A stretch of 20,434 bases of DNA from JBFIHZ01 sp041601535. GTDB lineage: Bacteria > Pseudomonadota > Gammaproteobacteria > Xanthomonadales > SZUA-36. The stretch spans positions 1 through 20,434 of the forward strand of contig JBFIHZ010000033.1 in assembly GCA_041601535.1 (NCBI GenBank), in the 5' to 3' direction. The position numbers were made by a program, and so were the translations under genes. The notes under the pieces are model-generated. The model ran no database searches. It saw only the letters and a list, made by a program, of their open reading frames with translations, and was not told where the DNA came from. Shown piece after piece: positions 8,173 through 15,226 of the stretch. How positions within the stretch are numbered: the stretch's first letter is position 1; each line of letters starts with the position of its first letter.

Positions 8173-8210
8173 TCGGCAGCAGCCGACAGTACCTAGCCTG
8201 CCGGCAGGCT
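8173..8210. other. Small hairpin and perfect 16-bp palindrome between convergent genes
   Basis: Between the converging ligase and glgP genes there is a 5-bp stem (TCGGC 8173-8177, GCCGA 8182-8186, loop of four). It is followed by AGCCTGCCGGCAGGCT (8195-8210), a perfect 16-bp palindrome that includes the last base of the glgP stop codon and its final codons. Neither is followed by a T-tract, so this is not a classic intrinsic terminator. It could help end or separate convergent transcription. Confidence 0.3.
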
Positions 8211-10619
8211 GTGCCAGATATCGGCGTCGTAGGATCTGATCGCCCGGTCGGATGAAAACCAGCCTACCCGTGCCGTGTTCAGCACCGCCGAACGCGCCCA
8301 CTCATCACGCCGGCCAAACGCCTGCTCCACCTGGCGCTGGGCTTCGGCATAGGCGGCAAAATCCGCCACCACCATGAAATAGTCGTCGTGATAGAGCCGG
8401 TCCAGTATCGGGTTGTAACGCCCCTGGTCTCCGCCCGAGAAAGCACCAGCCGCCAACACGTGCAGGGCGGAAGACAGCTCCCGGCTTTCTTCAATCAGCC
8501 CGCCGGGCGCATAACCACCCTGCTTCCACTCGGCAATTTCACCGGCGGTCAGGCCAAAAATGAAAATATTGTCATCACCCACACGCTCGCGGATTTCAAT
8601 ATTGGCGCCGTCCAGCGTGCCCAGGGTCAGCGCGCCGTTGAGCGCCAGCTTCATGTTGCCGGTACCTGAAGCCTCCATGCCGGCGGTGGAGATCTGTTCC
8701 GACAGGTCAGCGCCGGGAATGATGATTTCCGCCAGCGACACGTTGTAATTCGGCAGGTATACCAGTTTCAGCCGGTCACCAATTACCGGGTCCTGGTTTA
8801 CCCGTGCGGCGATGTCATTGATCAGCTTCACGATCAGCTTGGCCATGCTGTAACTGGGCGCGGCTTTGCCGCTGATGATCTTTACCACCGGCTGCCAGTC
8901 GTCCTCCGGCCGTTCCAGTATGGCCTGATAACGTGCCACCACCTGCAAGGCATTGAGCAACTGCCGTTTGTACTCGTGCATGCGTTTGATCTGCACGTCA
9001 AACAGCGCGTGCGGGTCCACCTTCACCCCGGTCAGCTCAGCGATGCGGTTTGCCAGCGAGTTCTTGTTGTGCTGCTTGGCCGCCATAAAAGCTTCACGGA
9101 AGCCGGCGTCATCAGCTTGCGCTTCCAGCCCTTCAATTTCCTCCAGCCGGCCAATCCAGCCATCACCGATGGCCTCGCTGACCAACCCGGCCAGCGCCGG
9201 ATTGCAGCTGTGCAACCAGCGCCTGGGGGTGATGCCATTGGTCACGTTGATGATTTTTTGCGGGTACAGGCGGTGCAGATCACCAAACACAGTCTCGGTC
9301 ATTAACTGCGTGTGCAGCGCCGACACGCCGTTGACCCGATGGCTGCCGATAAACGCCAGGTTGCCCATGCGCACCGCTGCATCGTGATAGCCATCCGGTG
9401 AGATCACTTTCAGGTCCTGCAGGTTCACACCACAGTTACTGTCGGCTACTTCCCGGGCCAGCACCTCATCGACCTGGTGGATGATCTGCAGATGGCGTGG
9501 CAGCACCCGCTCGAACATGGCCAGCGGCCAGCACTCCAGCGCTTCCGGCAACAGCGTGTGATTGGTGTATGAGATGCAGGCGCGTGCCAGTTCCAGCGCC
9601 TGGTGGAAATCAAAACCGTGTTCATCCAGCAGCAGGCGGATCAATTCCGGCACCATAATGGCCGGATGGGTATCATTCAGCTGGATGGCCACACCCGCGG
9701 CCAGCTCATGCAGGTCATCGTGGTCCAGCAGGTAGCGGTGCAACAGGTCCTGCAACGAGGCAGAAGTAAAGAAATATTCCTGTTTCAGCCGCAGTTCACG
9801 GCCCAGCTCGGTTGAGTCGTCCGGGTACAGCACCCGGGTCAGGGTTTCAGCCAGCACCTGGTGCTGTGCCGCCTGCAGGTATTCACCGCGGTTGAATCGG
9901 CTCAGATCAAAGGTTTTCGCCGGTTTGGCCGACCACAGGCGCAGCGTATTGACATGTTTCCCGCCCCAGCCGGCAATCGGCATGTCATTGGCGCAGGCGG
10001 TAACCTGCTCAGCCGGTGCCCAGCCGGGCGCTGCCGCTTCCGGCGGATGCACCTGGCCGCCGAATGAAATCGTATAGCAGGCTTCAGGCCGTTCAAACTC
10101 CCACGGGTTACCCCCCTGGGTAAGCCAGTCTTCGGCTTCTTCAATTTGCCAACCGTCACCCAGGCGCTGGCGGAACAGGCCGTGTTGATAGCGGATGCCA
10201 TAGCCCATGCCGGCAATTCCCAGCGTGGACATCGAATCCAGGAAACAGGCGGCCAAACGGCCCAGCCCACCATTGCCCAACGCCGCGTCGGGTTCTTCAA
10301 GCAGAATATCTTCCAGTTCCACGCCCAGGTCGTTCAGGGCATCGCGGCAGGTCTCGGTCAAACCCAGGTTGGACAATGTGTCGCCCAGCAAACGGCCAAT
10401 CAGGAACTCCATGGACAGGTAATACACCCGCTTTTGCCGCCGCTGGTAGGTCCGGCGGGTAGTTTCCATCCAGCTGTCCACCACCCGGTCGCGTACCGCC
10501 AGGATCAGCGCCACGCACCAGTCACGCGGCACCGCGTGGCTGACGTCCTTGCCCACTGAATAAACCAAACGCTCAAGCACACGGCGCTTGAGATCTTCTT
10601 TTTGCAAAATGGGAACCAT
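8193..10619 (-). CDS. glgP: Glycogen/maltodextrin phosphorylase
   Basis: Releases glucose-1-phosphate from non-reducing ends of glycogen or maltodextrin using phosphate and PLP (GT35). The 808-residue length fits (E. coli 815). Visible are VYYLSMEFLIGR near the N-terminus, DAALGNGGLGRLAACFLDS, YGIRYQHGLFRQ, QLNDTHPAIMVPEL, ITPRRWL and MHEYKRQLLN. The PLP-site block EASGTGNMKLALNGALTLGTLDGANIEI contains the Schiff-base Lys657. I chose ATG 10619 (MVPILQKEDL); a TTG at 10658 would add 13 residues, and neither has a clear ribosome-binding site. Transcribed toward the glgB-ligase pair, ending 43 bases from the ligase stop. It supplies glucose-1-phosphate, the GlgC substrate, so this cluster holds both arms of glycogen turnover. 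It stands alone on its strand and probably has its own promoter, which I could not identify. Confidence 0.97.
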   Translation of the reverse strand: MVPILQKEDLKRRVLERLVYSVGKDVSHAVPRDWCVALILAVRDRVVDSWMETTRRTYQRRQKRVYYLSMEFLIGRLLGDTLSNLGLTETCRDALNDLGVELEDILLEEPDAALGNGGLGRLAACFLDSMSTLGIAGMGYGIRYQHGLFRQRLGDGWQIEEAEDWLTQGGNPWEFERPEACYTISFGGQVHPPEAAAPGWAPAEQVTACANDMPIAGWGGKHVNTLRLWSAKPAKTFDLSRFNRGEYLQAAQHQVLAETLTRVLYPDDSTELGRELRLKQEYFFTSASLQDLLHRYLLDHDDLHELAAGVAIQLNDTHPAIMVPELIRLLLDEHGFDFHQALELARACISYTNHTLLPEALECWPLAMFERVLPRHLQIIHQVDEVLAREVADSNCGVNLQDLKVISPDGYHDAAVRMGNLAFIGSHRVNGVSALHTQLMTETVFGDLHRLYPQKIINVTNGITPRRWLHSCNPALAGLVSEAIGDGWIGRLEEIEGLEAQADDAGFREAFMAAKQHNKNSLANRIAELTGVKVDPHALFDVQIKRMHEYKRQLLNALQVVARYQAILERPEDDWQPVVKIISGKAAPSYSMAKLIVKLINDIAARVNQDPVIGDRLKLVYLPNYNVSLAEIIIPGADLSEQISTAGMEASGTGNMKLALNGALTLGTLDGANIEIRERVGDDNIFIFGLTAGEIAEWKQGGYAPGGLIEESRELSSALHVLAAGAFSGGDQGRYNPILDRLYHDDYFMVVADFAAYAEAQRQVEQAFGRRDEWARSAVLNTARVGWFSSDRAIRSYDADIWHSLPAG

Positions 10620-10843
10620 AAAAACAGGACATCCGGACCGGGGGAACAGGGGATTCAACTACAAAAGCCGGGCCGAAGCAACGCCGCCTGGCCGAAGCAC
10701 TGCCCGCGGGCCCCGTATCAAGTGCTTGTTGCCGGATGCAAATACCCCGACATTGCCCGGACCGTTACCCTGAAGTTTGCCCTGGCCGTTGCCTGGGCCG
10801 CTGCGCTGCGCTGCGGCCAGCGGTCATCACCATGGCTCTGGCG
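10620..10843. other. Intergenic region with GC hairpin downstream of the protease gene
   Basis: These 224 bases hold no convincing gene. A stem of GGCCGC (10796-10801) and GCGGCC (10813-10818) encloses an 11-base loop made of CTGCG-type repeats. It lies 25 bases past the protease stop and could be a weak or factor-assisted terminator; no T-tract follows. The 10-mer GGCCGAAGCA occurs at 10671-10680 and 10690-10699, upstream of glgP, significance unknown. No -35/-10 pair for glgP stands out. Confidence 0.3.
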
Positions 10844-13216
10844 CTATTCGAATCCGTCGCGGAACAGCGCCCCACGATAATTGACCAGTTGCACGTCCGG
10901 CGCTGCCAAGCCCTGGTATTTCGGATCGCTGCTGCTGCCGGGCCCCACACTGACGGAATACGCGACGTCACCGTCCTCAATACCGTCATCCAGGCCGGTT
11001 ACCGTCACCGTCTGTGCCTGGTTCCAGTCGCCCGGGCCAAATTGCAGGCTGGCCGGGCTGGCGCTGCCTTCGGTGGGGTCATTACTGGAGACCGGCAGGG
11101 TGACGCTGGCAGTGGGCTGGCTGGCCAGCCTTACGGTAAACGTTGCCGTGCCGCCATCCTCACTGGTGGGGCCTGAAGCCGCGCTCACGATCAGTGCGGC
11201 GGTATCATCATCCAGATTGATTACCGCCACGTCAGCCGCATCCAGGCCATTGTAGCTGGCGTCAGCGCTGACCGCGGGCGAACTGACAATGGTGTAAGCC
11301 ACATCGCCGTCATCCACGTCATCATCCACACCGGTCACATCAACCCACTGCGGCGTATCCCAGTCTGACGATGTAAACACAACCGGCGACGGACCCGCCA
11401 GCCCTTCGGAAGCATCATCGGTAGCCACGGCAACGCTGACGTTGTGCAGCGGTTCGCTGAGCAATACCACGCTGAAGCTGGCCACCCCACCGGCTTCGGT
11501 GGTATCGCCGGAAATCGCAGACAGGCTGATGCCCGCCATGTCATCGTCGAGGTTCACCAGCGGCACATCGTCCGGGTCCAGGCCGGCATAGCGCGCATCG
11601 GCGCTGCTGGCAGCCGCGATGATCACATTGAACGGCGTGTCCCCGTCGTCAATGTCGTCGTCCACGCCGCTGACAGTTACCTGTTGCGGGGTGCTCCAGT
11701 TGGCATCAGTAAACATAAGGCTGGATGGAGCAACCGTGGCTTCGGTCAGGTCACTGCTGCTGATACCCAGCATCACGCTGGCTTCCGGCGCATTATCCAG
11801 CACCACGGTAAAACTGGCGCTGCCACCGGCTTCGGTCACCGTACCCGTTACCGCTGACACGGTCACGCCGCCCGGCGGCAAGCCGGAGTCAACCGTGGTG
11901 GTATCGGTGGCGGTGGACGATTCGGTATTGGAAAGCTGGGCGGGCAGGCCCAGATCGACCTGATGGGAAAGCTGCCCCTCAAAGCCGGGATCAACGGTGG
12001 CGTTCACCGCCATGGTAATGACTCCGCCAAGCGGAACGGAAACGTTGACACTGAATGCGCCGTTGCCATTGGCACTGCCGCAACTGGCCCCGCCACTGCC
12101 ACCACAGCTCCAGCTGACCGATTGCAATGCGGCCGGCAAGACGTTGCTCAGAGTGGCGTTTACCACGGTGATATCAGCCGCTCCCTGGTTGGCCAGGGTG
12201 ATGGTATAGCTGGTGCCTGAACCGGCGGCAATATCATCCAGCCCATCCGTGATATCCAGCGCCAGAGCCAGTTGTTCATGCCAGCCGATATCCAGCATCA
12301 GGTGGTTGGTCAGACGCTTCTCGTTGCTCAGTTGCAGGCTGGGTTCCATGATTTCATTGGGAGTCAGCGCAGTGTCCCAGTGGCTTACCGACGAGCCGCT
12401 GGAAAGCTGGGCCGGTGCATACATGCGTACACGGTTGCTGCTGGCATGCCGGCCGGCGCTGAGCAGGCCGGCCACATTGCCCACCTGCTGCCCTGACCAG
12501 GTCAGGTTACCGGTGTCGGTAGCTGAAGCCGCCCGCCCGGCATTGCTCAGTGCCGGCCACAGGGTGGGCGTCGGAGTTTCATCCATCAGGAAACGGGAAT
12601 AATGATCGGGACGGCCGGACAACATTTCACCGGTGGCCGAATTGACGAACGACAGAAAGCCCAGTCCGTGGCCGATTTCATGAATGACCGTGTCGGTAAA
12701 TGGCAGTGTATTGGGTGGTGCGGAAGTACCAATCACATAGGACCAGGGCAGCGATTCCAGGCAGCCCGGCGTGCCGACGTCCTTGTTGAAACGGGCTGAT
12801 ATGTCCGGGTTGGACGGATCTTCATCCTGACCGGTCAGGGAATTGGCCAGTGCCTGCGGAAACCAGGTATTGGCAGCCGGCGCATTGGCGAAATCCCGGA
12901 CCACGAAACCCGCCGGCCCGGCTGAACCCAACGTGGCTGAATTCTGACTGCAGCTGAGGGATATCATTTCCGCATTGATGCGGATGGTGACCGGACTGAC
13001 CAGCATTGCCGCCCACTCATCCGCCGCAGCCTGGAAAGCCGCCAGCCGTTGCGCACCAAGTGTCGTGGCCGGATTGCCGGCTACCGGAGATACCGGGGTG
13101 GTGTCATTGAACCCGACCCCGGGCCCGTTGATGTTGTTGACCACGATGGTAGCTGCGGCAAGGTTCAGCGGCAGCAGGCTGATCAGCAGTAGCAGCACAC
13201 TGTTGATGCGGATCAT
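10844..13216 (-). CDS. Secreted metzincin-like metalloprotease with DUF11-like domain and three Calx-beta-like repeats
   Basis: Predicted exported zinc protease of 790 residues. A signal peptide (MIRINSVLLLLISLLPLNLAAA) starts at ATG 13216. A longer start at ATG 13282 would bury the signal and overlap the upstream gene by 17 bases. HEIGHGLGF at 179-187 gives two zinc His and the catalytic Glu. The usual third ligand at metzincin position 11 is Ser. Instead SVSHWDTALTPNEIMEP (276-292) supplies a likely third ligand His279 and a Met-turn (Met290), the arrangement of leishmanolysin (M8) and its bacterial relatives. Residues about 315-440 look like a DUF11/beta-sandwich domain. Then come three Calx-beta-like repeats (about 450-559, 561-671, 673-780) and the C-terminal end YRGALFRDGFE. 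The repeats probably bind calcium; the tail may be a sorting or attachment signal. Downstream of a small secreted protein gene, likely one operon. Confidence 0.85.
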   Translation of the reverse strand: MIRINSVLLLLISLLPLNLAAATIVVNNINGPGVGFNDTTPVSPVAGNPATTLGAQRLAAFQAAADEWAAMLVSPVTIRINAEMISLSCSQNSATLGSAGPAGFVVRDFANAPAANTWFPQALANSLTGQDEDPSNPDISARFNKDVGTPGCLESLPWSYVIGTSAPPNTLPFTDTVIHEIGHGLGFLSFVNSATGEMLSGRPDHYSRFLMDETPTPTLWPALSNAGRAASATDTGNLTWSGQQVGNVAGLLSAGRHASSNRVRMYAPAQLSSGSSVSHWDTALTPNEIMEPSLQLSNEKRLTNHLMLDIGWHEQLALALDITDGLDDIAAGSGTSYTITLANQGAADITVVNATLSNVLPAALQSVSWSCGGSGGASCGSANGNGAFSVNVSVPLGGVITMAVNATVDPGFEGQLSHQVDLGLPAQLSNTESSTATDTTTVDSGLPPGGVTVSAVTGTVTEAGGSASFTVVLDNAPEASVMLGISSSDLTEATVAPSSLMFTDANWSTPQQVTVSGVDDDIDDGDTPFNVIIAAASSADARYAGLDPDDVPLVNLDDDMAGISLSAISGDTTEAGGVASFSVVLLSEPLHNVSVAVATDDASEGLAGPSPVVFTSSDWDTPQWVDVTGVDDDVDDGDVAYTIVSSPAVSADASYNGLDAADVAVINLDDDTAALIVSAASGPTSEDGGTATFTVRLASQPTASVTLPVSSNDPTEGSASPASLQFGPGDWNQAQTVTVTGLDDGIEDGDVAYSVSVGPGSSSDPKYQGLAAPDVQLVNYRGALFRDGFE
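10877..11869 (-). repeat. Three tandem ~110-residue Calx-beta-like repeats in the protease
   Basis: Three successive coding repeats, about 11540-11869, 11204-11536 and 10877-11200. Each shares the pattern TEAGG-x-ASF-x-VVL, then a W-x-TPQ-x-V-x-V-x-GVDDD-x-DDGD core, then YxGLD-x-x-DV-x-x-x-NLDDD. The third is most diverged and its last DDD is replaced by the C-terminal tail. The acidic clusters between strands are typical of calcium-binding extracellular beta-sandwich repeats. The DNA shows matching runs of GAC/GAT codons, so recombination could change the copy number. Confidence 0.85.
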
Positions 13217-13265
13217 TCGCTTGCCGTGTGTCTGGCAGCAGCTGGCCTGGTCCGGGCGGGCCACT

Positions 13266-13706
13266 TCAGGAGTCCGCTTCATCGGTAGCCGGTTCGGCAG
13301 CAGTCACCGGCCGGTGACAGGTTACCAGCTTGCCATCGACCACTTCGGCGTGCAGTTCCGTAATAAAGCGGTCACCGACATCCGCCACCACGCTGCCGTC
13401 CGGCCGCGGCTGCTCCACCACATCCGGGTAGCTGGGCTGGCGTGTAACGCTGTCCAGTGCCTGCCCGGGCAAAGGCTCACTGAGCAACTCCCCGGTCTGC
13501 GGGTCAACATAGACGGTTTGCCCGGCCGGGCCGGAGGACGGCTGCGAACAGCCGGAATCCGCAGCACTGACGGCGCTGCACAACAGGCAGGCCAGGCAAA
13601 GCACCAGCCTGGTGCAGGCGCGGGTTCCCGACCGGAAATGCACATTGATGGGTAACGGCGGAACCGTACGGAGAAAAACGGGACTGGTTTTAACTGCTGA
13701 TGCCAT
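13266..13706 (-). CDS. Small secreted protein of unknown function
   Basis: I do not recognise the function. The 146-residue product has a basic N-terminal stretch, then a hydrophobic segment (LVLCLACLLCSAVSA, about 34-48) fitting a signal peptide cleaved before ADSGC. The mature part of roughly 98 residues contains VYVDPQTGELLSEPLPG, VEQPRPDGSVVADVGDRF and a C-terminal DGKLVTCHRP. It has two cysteines, one near each end, that might form a disulfide. From memory this layout resembles small periplasmic proteins encoded beside exported surface proteins in some gammaproteobacteria; I could not check it. ATG 13706 has a strong AGGGAAG site just upstream; a GTG at 13769 would add 21 residues. Ends 49 bases before the protease start, so probably co-expressed and possibly an export partner, inhibitor or chaperone of the protease. 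Confidence 0.7.
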   Translation of the reverse strand: MASAVKTSPVFLRTVPPLPINVHFRSGTRACTRLVLCLACLLCSAVSAADSGCSQPSSGPAGQTVYVDPQTGELLSEPLPGQALDSVTRQPSYPDVVEQPRPDGSVVADVGDRFITELHAEVVDGKLVTCHRPVTAAEPATDEADS

Positions 13707-13883
13707 GGCTTCTTCCCTGAAGTAATTGGCTGGGTGTAGAGGTCTTTGCCGGATTGAAACCACTGGCACTCATGGAATGCGCCTGGTTCAACCCGTTAAA
13801 TGGACCGTTGGGTCTATTCTACAACATGGGTGGAAACGACACGACCAGCAAATCAAAACCGGGTGCTGGCAGCCACCGCCCGT
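13707..13883. other. Intergenic region with possible decarboxylase terminator and weak promoter
   Basis: No gene is supported here. A 7-bp stem ACCGCCC (13875-13881) with GGGCGGT (13890-13896), 8-base loop, spans the decarboxylase stop codon and may help end its transcript. No T-tract follows on the minus strand. Further along, TTGTAGAAT on the minus strand (about 13816-13824) contains a -10-like TAGAAT facing the small secreted protein gene, but no matching -35 is obvious. Confidence 0.3.
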
Positions 13884-15047
13884 TTATCGGGGCGGTCGGG
13901 CCGAAGCGGCGGTCAGGCATACGATGCGGTCACTGTAATAGCCATTGAACCGGGTGCGGCCACTCAGGCTGTAGGCACCGATGCTGCCGAACTCCAGATG
14001 GTCACCGCTTTTGATATCGGCGGGCAATTCCAGCTCGGCCGGCCACACATCGCTGGCATCGCAGGTGGGACCGTACAGGCGGAAGGGCCGGCTTGCTCCA
14101 TCCAGCGGCTGTCCGTGGCGAAATCCCCGCACCGGAAACCCTTTGTGCTCTTTGAACCGCAACTCCCAGAAAATCCCGTACATGCCATCATTCAGGTACA
14201 GGCGGTTGTCCTTGCGCAGCAGCACTTCCACAATCGCGGACAGACCGGGCGCGGAAAGCGAGCGCCCGGGTTCCGCCATCAGTTCAGCATTGCCGGCCAG
14301 CGGCAGCTGGCTGGCGGCTGCCGCGATGGCAGTGAAGTATTCATCCAGCGAAGGCACCGGAAACTCCGGGTAGGCGTGCGGAAACCCTCCCCCAATATCC
14401 ACCAGCCGCACCTTGAATGGCAACTGGCGCAACACCTCCCTGGCCACCCCGATTGAATGGGTATAGGCGGCGGTCTGGATCACCGACGAGCCCACGTTGA
14501 AGGCCAGCGCGGGTTCCGCACCATGCTTCGCCAGCTCCAGCATGATTGCCGGAACCTGTTCGGGCGGCGCGCCAAATTTTGACGACAGGTCCTGCAAGGC
14601 AGCCGTGTGATGCACCGCCATGCGGGTAAACACCACGCAGCCCGAAAGATCAACCTCGGTGGCGAGCAAATCAATGCCATCCATATGATCGACCATGAAA
14701 TGGCGCACACCGTGCTGCTGAAAAGCAGCGCGGGCAGCCCCGCGCAGGCGCACCGGCACCATGAAATAGGGTTTCGCATCGGGACACTCGCGGCGCACCA
14801 GTTCCACTTCCGCCAACGAGGCGCAGTCAAAATGACGCACACCACCGGCGTGCAGCAGCCGCAGTATGGCGGGATGGTCATTGGCCTTTACCGCATACAG
14901 CACGCGCCCGGGAAAACCCGCAACGAACCGCTGCGCCGTGGCCCGGTAAACCTCCGGGTAAATGCAGTACACCGGATCGCGCGGCTGCTCGATGGACAAC
15001 AGAGCCGCCACATCCGCGTGTTGTTCAAGCTCTTCAGTGCCGACAGA
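13884..15047 (-). CDS. Fold-III PLP-dependent decarboxylase, ornithine decarboxylase family
   Basis: Predicted amino-acid decarboxylase of the eukaryote-like ODC/DapDC (alanine-racemase fold) class, probably making a polyamine precursor. In the 387-residue product: LYAVKAND with PLP-linked Lys54, DCASLAEVELV, DLSSKFGA, VDIGGGFP, EPGRSLSAPG with Glu260, YLNDGMYG with Asp287, and GPTCDASDVW with the partner-subunit Cys329-Asp330 pair typical of ODC. FNVGSS near 183-188 replaces the usual FHVGS, so the His that stacks on the PLP ring is Asn184. The start is GTG 15047, with GGAGG seven bases upstream. ATG 15068 would add seven residues that overlap this ribosome-binding site. An extended -10 (15114-15122) lies upstream. 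Single gene, divergent from the oxidase-like gene. Activity on ornithine is an inference; lysine or another amino acid is possible. Confidence 0.88.
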   Translation of the reverse strand, partial: SVGTEELEQHADVAALLSIEQPRDPVYCIYPEVYRATAQRFVAGFPGRVLYAVKANDHPAILRLLHAGGVRHFDCASLAEVELVRRECPDAKPYFMVPVRLRGAARAAFQQHGVRHFMVDHMDGIDLLATEVDLSGCVVFTRMAVHHTAALQDLSSKFGAPPEQVPAIMLELAKHGAEPALAFNVGSSVIQTAAYTHSIGVAREVLRQLPFKVRLVDIGGGFPHAYPEFPVPSLDEYFTAIAAAASQLPLAGNAELMAEPGRSLSAPGLSAIVEVLLRKDNRLYLNDGMYGIFWELRFKEHKGFPVRGFRHGQPLDGASRPFRLYGPTCDASDVWPAELELPADIKSGDHLEFGSIGAYSLSGRTRFNGYYSDRIVCLTAASARPPR

Positions 15048-15113
15048 CACGGCAAACCCTCCCTGCATATGCTGACCCCGGAGCGGACGCGACGCCGCCC
15101 GCCGTGGTAGGCG

Positions 15114-15122
15114 ATCATAGCA
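15114..15122 (-). promoter_or_regulatory. Extended -10 promoter element for the decarboxylase
   Basis: On the minus strand TGC-TATGAT reads as an extended -10 (TGn plus a hexamer matching TATAAT at five of six positions). The predicted start of transcription is around 15107, about 60 bases before the GTG at 15047. There is no clear -35, which is expected for extended -10 promoters. Confidence 0.45.
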
Positions 15123-15163
15123 AGCCCGAACGGCAGCAGCATCCGCGATCAGCGAATTTTCCG

Positions 15164-15192
15164 TTGACCTCGGCCGATGCGGCCGTTAATTT
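15164..15192 (+). promoter_or_regulatory. Possible sigma-70 promoter for the oxidase-like/ctaA pair
   Basis: TTGACC (15164-15169) matches the -35 consensus at five of six positions. It is followed after exactly 17 bases by TAATTT (15187-15192), a poor -10 (three of six). Position and orientation suit the gene starting at 15227. The spacer contains CGGCCGATGCGGCCG, with repeated CGGCCG, which may be incidental. Confidence 0.35.
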
Positions 15193-15226
15193 GGAAGAAC
15201 AATAATCACCGGGGATCCACTCCTTC

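Noticed and set aside
10671..10699. 10-bp direct repeat GGCCGAAGCA upstream of glgP.
   Set aside because: Short, GC-rich and only two copies; expected by chance at this composition.
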